Notes: generated from the letters alone by a model not told the origin. DNA of 31,573 bases from a bacterium (GCA_011049955.1 DRGV01000054.1:1-31573), one strand, 5' to 3'. Counted from the first letter of the stretch, positions 1 to 8,307 are shown. Numbers and translations: made by a program.

Positions 1-681
1 AAGAGGGTAGTAAAAACTAAAGATAGAGAATATAAAGCGTCAGCCATAATTGTAGCCAGTGGCACTCAGCCTCGGAAACTAGGAATTTTAGGAGAAGACC
101 GGTTACTGGGCAAGGGAGTCTCCTACTGTGCCACTTGTGACGGCCCACTATTTAAGGGGCAAGATATTGTAGTTGTTGGAGGAGGAGACAGCGCAGTGGA
201 AGAGGTCCTATCCTTAACGAAATTCGCTAAAAAGGTAACCCTGATTCATCGCCGGGAGAGATTGAGAGCCACCAGGATATTACAGGAAAGGGCTCTGGCT
301 AATGAAAAAATAGAATTCGTCTGGGATTCAGTAGTGACAGAAATTCTGGGAAAAGAAGGAGTAGATGGGATCAGGGTGAAAAATAAAAAAACAGAAGAGG
401 AAAAGGAAATTCCTTGTACGGGGGTTTTCGTCTCGATAGGTATTGTCCCGGCTACCAAGTTCTTAAGAGGCTTAGTCGATATGGATAAGGAGGGATACAT
501 TCCGACTGATGAAAATATGAAGACCTCAGTAGATGGGGTCTATGCCTGTGGTGATTGCAGAAAGAAGCTTTTACGTCAGATAATCACCGCCTGTGGTGAA
601 GGAGCTTTAGCGGCCTTTGCTGCCACGAAGTATGTGGAAGAATTAAAGGGAATGGCTTACCCAGGAAATAGTGATCGGTGA
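1..681 (+). CDS. trxB: Thioredoxin reductase, 3' part (5' end outside window)
   Basis: The frame is open from the first base, so the gene starts upstream; 226 residues are visible of a usual ~310. It is an FAD enzyme that uses NADPH to reduce thioredoxin in the cytoplasm. The redox-active CATCDG motif lies at visible residues 43-48, followed by the NADPH-binding GGGDSA (60-65) and the HRRERLRA segment. The C-terminal FAD motif is GDCRKKLLRQIITACGEG, where most relatives have GDVR...; the extra cysteines are a small oddity. The missing part is the N-terminal FAD-binding GxGxxG region. The last codons and the TGA stop lie inside a 7-base word array, so the extreme C-terminus is encoded by repeat DNA. 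The family assignment is secure; whether thioredoxin itself is the partner cannot be seen. Confidence 0.95.
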   Translation, partial: KRVVKTKDREYKASAIIVASGTQPRKLGILGEDRLLGKGVSYCATCDGPLFKGQDIVVVGGGDSAVEEVLSLTKFAKKVTLIHRRERLRATRILQERALANEKIEFVWDSVVTEILGKEGVDGIRVKNKKTEEEKEIPCTGVFVSIGIVPATKFLRGLVDMDKEGYIPTDENMKTSVDGVYACGDCRKKLLRQIITACGEGALAAFAATKYVEELKGMAYPGNSDR

Positions 682-718
682 ATCCCAAAGTAACCAGTAA
701 CCAGCGAACAGTGATCAG
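670..718. repeat. 7-base word array over the trxB stop
   Basis: Words of the type AGTGATC, GGTGAAT, TAACCAG, TAACCAG, CGAACAG, TGATCAG follow each other with period 7. The trxB stop codon is within the array. Related words occur at 3920-3950 and 8226-8260. Confidence 0.75.
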
Positions 719-757
719 GAGAAAGTGGGAAAGTGAGCAGGTGAGAAAGTGAGAACA
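719..757. repeat. 8-base word array (GAAAGTGG/GAAAGTGA type)
   Basis: Octamers GAAAGTGG, GAAAGTGA, GCAGGTGA, GAAAGTGA run head to tail. The same word family, in reverse complement, occurs at 6965-7050, 13550-13610, 25309-25345 and 31282-31347. Confidence 0.8.
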
Positions 758-760
758 AAA

Positions 761-883
761 GTTAACAAGGATGCAAGTTAATAAGAAAATAAGCGAATAA
801 GAGAATAAGGAAAAGGGACTTATTAACGTATTTACTTATTCTCGTATTAACTTATTAACGTATCAACTTGTCAACTAATTCTG
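761..883. repeat. Fold-back 8-base word array upstream of cobA
   Basis: The region can be cut into octamers almost throughout (GTTAATAA, GCGAATAA, GAGAATAA, then TTAACGTA, TTTACTTA, TTAACTTA). The second half is roughly the reverse complement of the first, so the RNA could fold into one long imperfect hairpin. The array stops just before the cobA ribosome-binding site. Confidence 0.75.
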
Positions 884-900
884 AACGAAATGAGGAAAAG

Positions 901-1419
901 ATGAAACTAAAAAGAGGACTGGTTCAAGTCTATACTGGCAACGGAAAGGGAAAGACCACTGCTGCCTGGGGACAAGCAATGAGGGCCTCGGGCCAGGGAT
1001 TAAGAGTAGCCATCATTCAATTCTTTAAGGGAAAAGGATCGGGTGAAGTGAAAATAGCAAAGAAGCTTAATTTAAAGGTCCATTCCTTCTGTCCGGTCCA
1101 TCCTTTCTTTGGTGGAAAGAAGAAAAGGTTAGAAAAAGAGTGTCAAGAAGGTTTGACTTTTGCCAAAAAAACAATTATGAGCAAAAAGTATGATCTTATC
1201 ATTCTGGATGAGATAAATATCGCCCTGCGTGATAGGCTGATAGAAATAAACGAGGTCTTGGATTTAATAAAGAAGAAGCCGAAAGGGGTGGAATTAATCC
1301 TTACTGGAAGAGGAGCGCCAAAAAAGATAATAGAAACCGCAAACTTAGTAACCGAGATGAGGGAGATCAATCATCCCTATAAGAAAGGAATAAAAGGAAG
1401 GAGAGGAATTGAATACTGA
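901..1419 (+). CDS. cobA: Cob(I)yrinic acid a,c-diamide / cob(I)alamin adenosyltransferase, CobA/BtuR type
   Basis: This 172-residue protein transfers the adenosyl group of ATP to reduced corrinoids, making coenzyme B12 forms in the cytoplasm. The P-loop GNGKGKTT is at residues 13-20, a Walker-B-like ILDEIN near residue 100, then LILTGRGAP and the C-terminal HPYKKGIKGRRGIEY typical of the family. I chose the ATG at 901 because GAGGAAAAG directly precedes it. An in-frame TTG at 868 would add 11 residues that come from the upstream word array. No other cobalamin gene is in the window, so it may serve salvage rather than full synthesis; that is inference. The stop codon abuts the next repeat array. 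Confidence 0.92.
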   Translation: MKLKRGLVQVYTGNGKGKTTAAWGQAMRASGQGLRVAIIQFFKGKGSGEVKIAKKLNLKVHSFCPVHPFFGGKKKRLEKECQEGLTFAKKTIMSKKYDLIILDEINIALRDRLIEINEVLDLIKKKPKGVELILTGRGAPKKIIETANLVTEMREINHPYKKGIKGRRGIEY

Positions 1420-1506
1420 ATCACGGATTAGCACTGATTTGGGACACTGATTAGCACTGATTTAATCCGTGCTCATCCGTATTGTTATCCGTGCCCATCC
1501 GTGTTT
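1418..1506. repeat. Fold-back 10-base word array (ATCCGTG type)
   Basis: The first half carries CACGGATTAGCACTGATT words, the second half the reverse complement AATCCGTGCTC, ATCCGTATTG, ATCCGTGCCC, ATCCGTG. The spacing between words is close to 10. It fills the whole gap between cobA and the next gene. Relatives lie at 9351-9396, 27288-27330 and 29018-29062. Confidence 0.8.
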
Positions 1507-1524
1507 GAAAAGGAGGGGAAAGAG

Positions 1525-1821
1525 ATGGCAGTGGTTGAAGTAAGTATTCTACCCTTAGGAACAGGAACCCCAAGCATGAGTAAATATGTGGCCGATGTCT
1601 TGAAGGTTCTAAAAGAGAGTAATTTGAAATACGAATTGACTGCAATGGGAACCATCATTGAAGGAGATTTGGATGAGGTCTTGAAGTGGATTAGGAAGAT
1701 GCACGAGGTCCCTTTCAAGGAAGGAATAAAGAGAGTAGTCACTACCATCGAGATCGATGATCGCAGAGACAAAGGGTTGACCATTGAAGGAAAGGTAAAG
1801 GCGGTAGAGAATAAAAAGTAA
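1525..1821 (+). CDS. MTH1187 family thiamine-binding protein (DUF77/UPF0045)
   Basis: The 98-residue product is a single ferredoxin-like fold domain of the MTH1187/YkoF group. Members bind thiamine or its precursors as oligomers and are thought to be soluble carriers or buffers; the exact role is not settled. The characteristic start MAVVEVSILPLGTGTPSMSKYV and the segment YELTAMGTIIEGDLDEV are both present, and the length matches the family. The ATG at 1525 is preserved behind a strong AAGGAGGGG site; an upstream in-frame GTG at 1501 belongs to the word array. It follows cobA on the same strand and is closed by a strong terminator. No thiamine riboswitch is seen. Confidence 0.9.
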   Translation: MAVVEVSILPLGTGTPSMSKYVADVLKVLKESNLKYELTAMGTIIEGDLDEVLKWIRKMHEVPFKEGIKRVVTTIEIDDRRDKGLTIEGKVKAVENKK

Positions 1822-1847
1822 CTTTAGTTACTTATCTTTATCAAATC

Positions 1848-1876
1848 AAAAGCCCCCGATTTGGGGGCTTTTTTGT
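1848..1876 (+). terminator. Intrinsic terminator, bidirectional
   Basis: A 10-bp stem AAAAGCCCCC / GGGGGCTTTT with the loop GATTT is followed by a T run. The A run on the left makes it usable by the converging suhB transcript as well. Confidence 0.9.
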
Positions 1877-1929
1877 CAGAAAAAAGGCCAAAAATGGCTA
1901 AAAGGGGGTCATTTTTGAGGTTTTTGGGC

Positions 1930-2790
1930 CTATTTTTTGAGCTTTTGGCGAAAAAAACAAGGTTCTTGAGCGAAGCGAAAGGCTTCCTTCTTTTTGGGCT
2001 TTTGCGGGCTCCTTTTGGTAATTTTGCCCAGAATTTCTTGCATTTCTAAGTGGATTTTTCCGTTTGAGGCTAATATCTCTTTTTCATAGATATCGAGTTT
2101 ATTTCCATTAAAATCGGTGACACTTCCTCCGGCTTCAGCAACAATGAGGCTTCCTGCTGCCACATCCCAGGGAACGAGTTGCTCCTCCCAGAAGCCATCG
2201 AAGCGGCCATTAGCAATATAACAGAGGTTTAAGGCCGCTGCTCCATCCCTCCTTATTCCTTGGGAGTTTACCATGAATTCTCTATAAATCTTGAGATATT
2301 CGTCTGCCCTTTCCCTTCTATCATAGGGGAAGCCAGTGGCTAAGAGGCTCTTATCCAATTTATTTATCTTAGAGACAGAGATTCTCCTTCCATTTAAAGT
2401 GGCTCCCCTCCCCTTCTCTGCTAAGAATAGTTCATCGGGAACTGGATCATAGACCACTCCCAATATGACTTCACTATCTTCTTCCAAAGCAATGGAGACG
2501 CAGTATCTGGGGTATTTATGGACATAGTTTGTCGTCCCATCTAAGGGATCGATAATCCACTTATATCGACTGCCCCTCTCCTCTATTCTTCTCTCCTCAG
2601 TCAGAATATCATGAGAAGGATACTTCTCCTTAATAATACTGAGGATTACCTGCTCTGCCATTCTATCGATATCTGTGACTAAACTTACCTTTCCTTTGTA
2701 ATCGATCCTTTTTATCCTACCCAGATTTTCTCTTAATATATTCCCGGCCTCTTTTACTGCTCTTATAGCAAGTTCCCTAAACTCTTTCAT
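1930..2790 (-). CDS. suhB: Inositol monophosphatase family protein (SuhB-like)
   Basis: This is a Mg2+-dependent phosphatase of the inositol monophosphatase family; such enzymes act on myo-inositol phosphates and related sugar or nucleotide phosphates. Metal-binding residues are seen as TEE (64-66), the signature WIIDPLDGTTN (78-88) and WDVAAG (208-213). The usual domain ends near residue 255. The remaining ~30 residues, rich in Lys and containing KEAFRFAQEPC, are an extension encoded by a dispersed repeat (1957-1989), so the protein is longer than the usual ~260. Its ATG overlaps the tsaD stop as ATGA, suggesting translational coupling. The in vivo substrate cannot be told from sequence. Confidence 0.9.
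   Translation of the reverse strand: MKEFRELAIRAVKEAGNILRENLGRIKRIDYKGKVSLVTDIDRMAEQVILSIIKEKYPSHDILTEERRIEERGSRYKWIIDPLDGTTNYVHKYPRYCVSIALEEDSEVILGVVYDPVPDELFLAEKGRGATLNGRRISVSKINKLDKSLLATGFPYDRRERADEYLKIYREFMVNSQGIRRDGAAALNLCYIANGRFDGFWEEQLVPWDVAAGSLIVAEAGGSVTDFNGNKLDIYEKEILASNGKIHLEMQEILGKITKRSPQKPKKKEAFRFAQEPCFFRQKLKK
1957..1989. repeat. Dispersed repeat (AACAAGGTTCTTGAGC / GAAGCGAAAGGCTTCC)
   Basis: This copy encodes part of the SuhB C-terminal tail. Similar copies lie at 12415-12450 and 24471-24502, and broken pieces at 7055-7085 and 25401-25435. The half GAAGCGAAAGGCTTC is itself a small hairpin. Confidence 0.75.
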
Positions 2791-3911
2791 ACTGTTTTTC
2801 CTAAGCTGAGGTTAGCCACAGCATTCAACAATAGGTCTGACCTGATTCTCTCCTTTAGCTTATAATAACCACAGCAGGCGATCATGGCTGCATTATCTGT
2901 GCATAATTCTTCCCGTGGAAATATGAGTCTTATGTCTCTTGCTGTTGTTTCTTCTCTTAGTCTCTCTCTCAAACGGCTATTCGCAGCCACTCCCCCGGCC
3001 AAGACAATTCTTTCTACTCCCTTTATCTTCGCTGCCCTCAGGGTATTCTTGATAAGCATATCAACAATCGCTTCCTGGAAACTGGCCACAATATTGCATA
3101 GTAGCTTATTGCTCGTCGCCCATTTCGTTTGTCGCTTGTCGCCCGTCCCGATTTCATCGGGACTCTGTCGCTCGTCGTTTTTAAGCAACATGTGACTTGC
3201 GATTTGCGACCTGCGACCTGCGACCTGCGACCTGCGACCTGCGATGTAGTTGACAACTGCCGTTTTTATTCCACTGAAGGAGAAATCAAGCGTCTCTTTA
3301 GCCTTGAAGCAGGACCTGGGGAAGGAGATTGCTTTTGGATTCCCTTTCTTCGATAATGTGTCTATAATGGGCCCCCCTGGATAGCCTAATTTCAGGAACT
3401 TTGCTATCTTATCAAAGGCCTCTCCTGGTGCATCGTCCCTGGTTCTTCCCATTACCTCGTACTTTCCATGATCCTTAACATAGACCAAGTCTGAATGGCC
3501 ACCAGAGACGATTAATGCTAAGAAGGGAAACTTTAAGGAAGGATGTTCTAAGTAATTAGCATAGATATGGCCCTCCAAGTGATTGATACCTACAAAAGGG
3601 AGGTTATCAGCATAAGCAATAGCCTTTGCTGTAGAGAGACCGACTAACAATGCTCCTACCAGACCCGGACCATAGGTTACCGCTATCCCATCCAGATCAG
3701 AGAAACCAATCTTTGCTTCCGATAATGCCTCAGATATGACAGGATTTATTAATTCCAGGTGTTTCCGGGAAGCGATCTCAGGAACTACCCCCCAGAACTT
3801 CCTATGAATAGCAACCTGAGAAGCAATGACATTCGATAGAATCCTCTTGCCATCCTTCACTACCGATGCTGCCGTCTCATCACAAGAGGTCTCAATTCCT
3901 AAGATAAGCAT
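2787..3911 (-). CDS. tsaD: tRNA N6-adenosine threonylcarbamoyltransferase TsaD, with a repeat-encoded insert
   Basis: TsaD transfers threonylcarbamoyl to A37 of ANN-decoding tRNAs (t6A) in complex with TsaB and TsaE. The start LILGIETSCDETAAS, metal ligands H111 and H115 in HLEGH, SGGHS, DDAPGEAFDK, FSFSGIKTAV (210-219) and LAGGVAANSRLRE are all present. Between NYI (about 222) and NIVASFQEA (273) relatives have a short linker; here ~48 residues rich in Arg, Ser and Gln (RRSQVAG repeats) are encoded by a 7-base array. All conserved motifs lie outside the insert, so activity is plausible. I use the ATG at 3911; a GTG one codon upstream is equally in frame, and a GGGGG run precedes both. At 374 residues it is longer than the usual ~335. 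Confidence 0.95.
   Translation of the reverse strand: MLILGIETSCDETAASVVKDGKRILSNVIASQVAIHRKFWGVVPEIASRKHLELINPVISEALSEAKIGFSDLDGIAVTYGPGLVGALLVGLSTAKAIAYADNLPFVGINHLEGHIYANYLEHPSLKFPFLALIVSGGHSDLVYVKDHGKYEVMGRTRDDAPGEAFDKIAKFLKLGYPGGPIIDTLSKKGNPKAISFPRSCFKAKETLDFSFSGIKTAVVNYIAGRRSQVAGRRSQIASHMLLKNDERQSPDEIGTGDKRQTKWATSNKLLCNIVASFQEAIVDMLIKNTLRAAKIKGVERIVLAGGVAANSRLRERLREETTARDIRLIFPREELCTDNAAMIACCGYYKLKERIRSDLLLNAVANLSLGKTV
3104..3248. repeat. 7-base word array inside tsaD, with an embedded hairpin
   Basis: Words step by 7 through the region: GCTCGTC, GCCCATT, TCGCTTG on one side and GCGATTT, then GCGACCT four times, on the other. A perfect 7-bp hairpin TCCCGAT-TTC-ATCGGGA sits at 3146-3162. 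The frame of tsaD stays open throughout. Confidence 0.85.
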
Positions 3912-3919
3912 CACATCCC

Positions 3920-4110
3920 CCGAAGTAACCAGTAACCAGTTTACAGTAATCGAAAATTACAAGCACCAAGCACCAAATTACAAACAAATTCCAATTACCA
4001 AAATCATAATGACCAAAACAAAGAACTTGTAACGGGTTTTTGTTTGGAATTTCGGTCATTTGGTCATTGTATATTGTTTGTGATTTGTAATTTGGGATTT
4101 GGGATTTCAT
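3920..4110. repeat. Fold-back 7-base word element, copy 1
   Basis: It starts with TAACCAG words, then a left arm of CAAGCAC, CAAATTA, CAAACAA type and a right arm of TTTGTAA, TTTGGGA type. Positions 4048-4095 match the reverse complement of 28396-28443 at 46 of 48 bases by eye. It fills the gap between tsaD and its upstream neighbour. Confidence 0.8.
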
Positions 4111-4116
4111 CCACAG

Positions 4117-5253
4117 CTATTCAAGTAATTCTGAAACCAGGACAAATTCTATTCCCTGGTTCTCCAACTCCGGAATGGCCTCTTTAATGGCTCGAATGGT
4201 GGGAAGATGGGGATGGCCGATGGCGATTGCCTGCCCCTCATTCAGGGCTATTTTAGCCAGAAGACGAATCTGTCCCTTGATGTAATCGAGATCGATCTCA
4301 TTATCTAAAAAGACGTTTCTCTTTCCACATTTAAGGCCGAGTTTCTTGGCTTCTCTATAAGCAACGGATTCGTCAGAGGTCTTACTATCTATGAAGAAGA
4401 GGTTTCTTTTCTTTAACTCTTTTAATATTAGATTTATGATTTCTTTATCTTCTGTCAGGCGGGAACCCATATGGTTATTCACTCCCTGAACGTAGGGAAT
4501 ACCAGAAAGATCCTGGGCGATTATCTTTGCTATCTCTCTTCGGGGAGTACTCATGAGAATGGCACCCTTTCCCGGGTCCTTATCTGAAGCCGGATATCCC
4601 TTTGGCTCCATAGGAAGATGAAGCATAACTAAAAAACCTCTTTTCTTTGCTTCTATAGCAGTATCTTTAGAATGGGGTAAAAATGGCAGGATGGAGAAGT
4701 TCAACGGACGATCCATAGCCAAGAGTTCCCTCGTTGTCCTTCCTCCCATCCCCAAGTCATCGATGATAATGGCTATCCTGGCTTTCGGTTGCTCTAAGAT
4801 GAGCGTCTGGATGGGAATCTTCCTCACCCCGATTTTCATGCTGAGAATTTTTTTTCCTTTAATTTCTCCCTCTTTGACCTTGATTATTCTTCCACCTTCT
4901 CTTTTTACTGCTTGGCTAACTGCCTTCTCATACTTCTTTAAAGACTCTTTAGGAGATATTCTTACCCTTTTTGTAATATGGGTCCACTCTATCTCTCCCT
5001 TCTTTCTCTTTTCCTTTTTCTTCTCGATAATGTCCTGGCGGCCTACTCCCAGTTCAGCCAGTCTCTCATCAATGGCGGAATCTATCTCCCTTGCCTTTGC
5101 CTCATAATCTATCCTCTTCAACCAGTCAAAGAGAGTTACCCTTCCCATCTGCTGATAATCAATCCAGAAACAGGCAAAGAGAAGTCCTAAAATAGCAATG
5201 ATAATTACTATCTTCAAAAATTTATACTTTTTTTCAATCATCCTTGACCCCAT
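4117..5253 (-). CDS. Divergent polysaccharide deacetylase family protein (DUF610/YibQ-like)
   Basis: The protein has one N-terminal membrane segment (about residues 13-29) and a charged linker, so the catalytic part probably lies outside the cytoplasm. The C-terminal domain (160-378) is the NodB-like divergent polysaccharide deacetylase fold, with IIIDDLG (162-168), LHLPMEP (211-217), VNNHMGS (258-264), FFIDSKTS (286-293), RNVFLDN and AIGHPH (344-349). These Asp and His residues match the metal-site pattern of the family; its substrate is not established. It lies in one direction with ftsX, envC-like and ctpA, a neighbourhood pointing to cell-wall work. Two starts are possible: ATG 5253, or ATG 5241 with GGGG seven bases upstream. 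The distant start gives only four extra residues. Confidence 0.85.
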   Translation of the reverse strand: MGSRMIEKKYKFLKIVIIIAILGLLFACFWIDYQQMGRVTLFDWLKRIDYEAKAREIDSAIDERLAELGVGRQDIIEKKKEKRKKGEIEWTHITKRVRISPKESLKKYEKAVSQAVKREGGRIIKVKEGEIKGKKILSMKIGVRKIPIQTLILEQPKARIAIIIDDLGMGGRTTRELLAMDRPLNFSILPFLPHSKDTAIEAKKRGFLVMLHLPMEPKGYPASDKDPGKGAILMSTPRREIAKIIAQDLSGIPYVQGVNNHMGSRLTEDKEIINLILKELKKRNLFFIDSKTSDESVAYREAKKLGLKCGKRNVFLDNEIDLDYIKGQIRLLAKIALNEGQAIAIGHPHLPTIRAIKEAIPELENQGIEFVLVSELLE

Positions 5254-5275
5254 CGATAATTTCTACTAGTGCATT

Positions 5276-5352
5276 GGCTGGCGCTTCAAGCCTCAGGTCT
5301 CAGGCTGCAGGCGACAATAAAAAACTTGCAGCTTGAAGCTTGTAGCCGGAAG
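5276..5352. repeat. Fold-back 7-base word array
   Basis: Heptamers AAGCCTC, AGGTCTC, AGGCTGC are followed by CTTGCAG, CTTGAAG, CTTGTAG, CCGGAAG. GCTTCAAG and CTTGAAGC form the outer arms. It fills the gap before ctpA. Confidence 0.8.
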
Positions 5353-5358
5353 CAGTTA

Positions 5359-6795
5359 CTATTTGCCTGCTTGGGCTAAGGTCCTATGGGAGAGCTCTTC
5401 TTTGATTACCTCTACTGCTTTCTGAAACTGGATATCTCCGTCCCTGGTAATCTCATAGGCTATTCTTTCTCCCAGGGCCTGCCTTGTTATAGCAATTCTC
5501 AACTCTCTCTTAATTTCAGGGGTCGCCGATTTCCACTCCTTCTCTTTAAGATCAAACTTCTTCTCTTTCAAGAACAAAGAAAACTCGTCCAGATACGCAA
5601 GCTTAACTCTGAATTCCTTATTTACATCAGGATGAATAAGGAGATACTTCTGGCTAAAACCTCTGAAGTATCCCTTGCTGGCGATCTTAGAGACTATCTT
5701 GGGAAGAGTGGGTAATTTCACTTCGATGTCCGGGTCGATTCCCTTTTCATCGATGTTCCTCCCTTTCGGGGTGAGGTAATAAGCGGTAGTAAGCCTCAAG
5801 CCTGAACCATCCTCTAAGGTCAATACGCTCTGTACCCTCGCCTTACCAAAGGACTTCTCTCCAATGATAGTCCCTCTCCCATAATCCTGAATAGCGCCGG
5901 CCACTACCTCAGAGGCAGAGGCACTCCCCTTATTGATGAGCACTACTAAGGGATAATCAGGATGGGGCACTTCACTTGAAAGATATTTCAAATTCTGAGA
6001 AGAGATTCTTCCCTCTGTGGAAACGATCAGACTATTCTTAGGGAGAAACTTATCACAGACTTCTACCGCCTCATTCAATAGCCCCCCGTGGTTATTGCGC
6101 AAATCAAGGATTAGGCCTTGCATCCCTTCTTTCTCTAATTCTTTTAGGGCTATTTCTAAATTTTTACCTGCCGACTTTTTGAATTCTCTGATTCGAATGT
6201 AGCCGATCTTATCCTCTGTCAGAAAAGAATAGGGAATGCTCTTTACTATGATTACGCCGCGGACGATAGTAAACTCCAAAGGTTCATCAATCCCTTCCCT
6301 TTCTATAGTTAAGACAACAGAGGTCCCCTTTTTACCTCTCATCTTTTTGACCGCATCCTGTAAGGTGATATCCTTGGTCGATTCTCCATCTATTTTTACA
6401 ATTCTATCTCCAGCCTGAATTCCGATCTCATATGCCGGAGTCCCCTCAATGGGGGAGACAACGGTGAGTTGCCCATCCCTTATCCAGATACTTATCCCCA
6501 ATCCCTCAAACTTCCCCTCTGTCTCAATCTGCATCTCCCTATAGGTCTCAGGGTCCATGAACTGAGAGTAGGGGTCTAAGGTCTTCATCATTCCCTTCAG
6601 GGCCCCGTAGATCAAGTCCCTGGTCTTCACTTCCTTAATATAGTTTGACTTGACCAGGGAGAGGACCTTGGAGAAGAGGCCAATATACTTATAGGTCTCC
6701 CTCCTCTCGTTTACCTTGCCAGATATTCCTCCCCCAACAATAAGGATCATTACAATTGTCAAAATTACAATCTTTATTCCATTCTTTCTCTTCAT
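5359..6795 (-). CDS. ctpA: Carboxy-terminal processing serine protease, S41 family (CtpA/Tsp)
   Basis: This periplasmic protease trims or degrades envelope proteins from the C-terminus. A membrane anchor or signal segment is at residues 7-24, then an S41 N-terminal region (32-95), a PDZ domain (about 97-180) and the protease core. Catalytic Ser is S293 in GSASASE and the general-base Lys is K318 in GEKSFGKARVQ, 25 residues apart as in Tsp and CtpB. LRNNHGG replaces the usual LRNNPGG. I choose ATG 6795 because GGAGGTAAAG stands right before it; ATG 6807 four codons upstream lacks this. The 478-residue length is normal. In several bacteria Ctp enzymes act on cell-wall hydrolases, which fits the envC-like gene next door. 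Confidence 0.95.
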   Translation of the reverse strand: MKRKNGIKIVILTIVMILIVGGGISGKVNERRETYKYIGLFSKVLSLVKSNYIKEVKTRDLIYGALKGMMKTLDPYSQFMDPETYREMQIETEGKFEGLGISIWIRDGQLTVVSPIEGTPAYEIGIQAGDRIVKIDGESTKDITLQDAVKKMRGKKGTSVVLTIEREGIDEPLEFTIVRGVIIVKSIPYSFLTEDKIGYIRIREFKKSAGKNLEIALKELEKEGMQGLILDLRNNHGGLLNEAVEVCDKFLPKNSLIVSTEGRISSQNLKYLSSEVPHPDYPLVVLINKGSASASEVVAGAIQDYGRGTIIGEKSFGKARVQSVLTLEDGSGLRLTTAYYLTPKGRNIDEKGIDPDIEVKLPTLPKIVSKIASKGYFRGFSQKYLLIHPDVNKEFRVKLAYLDEFSLFLKEKKFDLKEKEWKSATPEIKRELRIAITRQALGERIAYEITRDGDIQFQKAVEVIKEELSHRTLAQAGK

Positions 6796-6817
6796 CTTTA
6801 CCTCCATATAATAAAAG

Positions 6818-6955
6818 TTTATACGTTAATAAGTAAATACGTTTATGCGTTGATGCGTTAGACCCGTTAAACCCGTTGACCTGTTAAACCCGCTTCTTAT
6901 TCTTTACGGGCTAACCGGTATAACAGGCAAAACGGGCTCAACGTCCTTTGCATAA
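6818..6955. repeat. 8-base word array with fold-back part
   Basis: Octamers ACGTTAAT, AAGTAAAT, ACGTTTAT, GCGTTGAT, GCGTTAGA, CCCGTTAA, ACCCGTTG can be read in series. AACCCG and CGGGCT words in the second part give an imperfect inverted repeat. Confidence 0.7.
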
Positions 6956-6964
6956 CGCATTCCA

Positions 6965-7091
6965 CATTTTTCATTGATCTTCTGCCCTTTCACCGTTTCC
7001 CCGTTTCTCCTTTTCTCCGCTTCTCACTTTCCCACCTGCCCACTTTCTTATTTTGAGCGAAGCGAAAAACAAGGTTCTGCTTTAGCAGGTT
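6965..7091. repeat. 8-base word array plus dispersed repeat fragment
   Basis: Octamers TTTCACCG, TTTCCCCG, TTTCTCCT, TTTCTCCG, CTTCTCAC, TTTCCCAC, CTGCCCAC are followed by GAGCGAAGCGAAA and AACAAGGTTCTGC of the 1957-type repeat. The array touches the stop of the envC-like gene. Confidence 0.75.
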
Positions 7092-7092
7092 C

Positions 7093-8307
7093 TTATTTTC
7101 TCAGCCAGTGCAAGGGATTTAAGGGGGCACCATCCTTTCTTATCTCAAAGTAAAGATAGGACCCTTTCTTTGAAGCCGTTTGGCCCACCTTACCAATCAA
7201 TTTTCCTCCTTCTACCTCCTGATTTTCTTTAACCAGGATGCTATCCAAGTGGGCATAGAGGGTATAATAACCTCCCCCATGAGCAATCATGACCATCTTT
7301 CCATATTCTCTTAAGCCTGGCTTCTGCGACCATTGGGCAAAGACTATGCTTCCCTTCGATACCGCCCACACCTCTGCTCCCTGAGGAGCCTTAATATCAA
7401 TCCCCTTATGAAAGGTATATGTCTTATACTGAGGATGTTGATGTTTTCCATAGGTCTTGGTTACCTGGTGGCTTATGGTCGGCCAGGGAAGGCGCCGCTT
7501 CTTCTGCCTGAAGGCTAAAGAGGCGAGCCGGGCCTGCTCTATAGTCTCCTTCTTCTTGACTTCCAGATTTCTAATCAGGGCCTCCAGTTCCTTTGAGGCC
7601 TTCTTGAGTTTTCTAACTCTTTTCTGATAGGCGATCCTTTCTTTCTCTGTCTTGGTTAAGAGCGTTTCCTTTACCCTCTTATTCTTCTCTATCTCGCCCT
7701 TTCTCTTTAAAGCTGTCTCTTTATAAGTAGTAATTCGTGTCCTTTTCTCCTCCAGACTCTTCTTCTCTCTTTCTATTCCCTTCTTTTTCTCTTCATCCCT
7801 GACTAACTCATCAGCATCGCAGGAGGCAGTAATATTCATAGATTTTTTCTGCAGAATCTTTTGAGAAAAATTGTGGGGATAAGGGAGGCTCTTTCTCTTA
7901 TAGATAATGATTAATCTTTCTCCCAGCGTACCCTGACTGGTTCTCAAGTTTTCGGTCGCCTCTCCTAAGTTCTCTTCCTTCTTCTCTAATTTTTTCTTGG
8001 TCTTCTTTAGGTTTTCGTCATAGATAATAATCTCTTTCTTCTTTACTTCCAAATGCTTCTTGATTTTATCCAGTTTAATACGGAGATTCCTTTCCTGAAT
8101 CCTTTTCTTCTCTAACTTCTTCTTCTCGGTGGTAAGTTCCTTCTTTGCTTTCGTCTTCTCTCTCTCCTTCTCCTGAATCTTTTTATCGTACTCCTTAATT
8201 TTCTCCTCATAAAGAGCGAAAGCAGAAACAGTAAACAGTGAACAGTGAACAGTGAACAACAAGATAAAAAGTAAGCCGTAAACCGTAAACCGTAAACCAT
8301 AAACCAT
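7093..8307 (-). CDS. envC: EnvC-like murein hydrolase activator (coiled coil + degenerate LytM/M23 domain)
   Basis: The 404-residue protein has a signal peptide (1-31), long Lys/Glu-rich coiled coils (about 32-125 and 165-265) and a C-terminal LytM domain (285-404). In the LytM domain H300xxxD304 and YAHLD (351-355) remain, but the HxH motif required by active M23 peptidases is Y384-L-Y386 in YLYFEIR, as in the degenerate LytM domain of E. coli EnvC. It therefore probably activates an amidase rather than cutting peptidoglycan. The gene starts directly after the ftsX stop (TAGATG), which fits the FtsEX-EnvC system, where FtsX passes a signal from the cytoplasm to the coiled coil. The signal peptide is encoded by 7-base arrays (8226-8307). 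No strong ribosome site is seen, so coupling to ftsX is likely. Confidence 0.88.
   Translation of the reverse strand: MVYGLRFTVYGLLFILLFTVHCSLFTVSAFALYEEKIKEYDKKIQEKEREKTKAKKELTTEKKKLEKKRIQERNLRIKLDKIKKHLEVKKKEIIIYDENLKKTKKKLEKKEENLGEATENLRTSQGTLGERLIIIYKRKSLPYPHNFSQKILQKKSMNITASCDADELVRDEEKKKGIEREKKSLEEKRTRITTYKETALKRKGEIEKNKRVKETLLTKTEKERIAYQKRVRKLKKASKELEALIRNLEVKKKETIEQARLASLAFRQKKRRLPWPTISHQVTKTYGKHQHPQYKTYTFHKGIDIKAPQGAEVWAVSKGSIVFAQWSQKPGLREYGKMVMIAHGGGYYTLYAHLDSILVKENQEVEGGKLIGKVGQTASKKGSYLYFEIRKDGAPLNPLHWLRK
8226..8307. repeat. Two 7-base arrays encoding the EnvC-like signal peptide
   Basis: On the coding strand the units are GGTTTAC (8270-8306) and GTTCACT (8227-8260). They translate to the cyclic peptides GLRFTVY and VHCSLFT, which form the hydrophobic core of the signal peptide. 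The opposite strand of each array has stop codons. Confidence 0.88.

Noticed and set aside
2787..3911. tsaD as a pseudogene because of its insert
   Set aside because: The frame is open and all metal and nucleotide motifs are intact on both sides of the insert.
4691..5107. Plus-strand reading frame antisense to the deacetylase gene (also 23171-23638 antisense to metG)
   Set aside because: No family resemblance, no ribosome site, and the opposite strand codes for a clear conserved protein.
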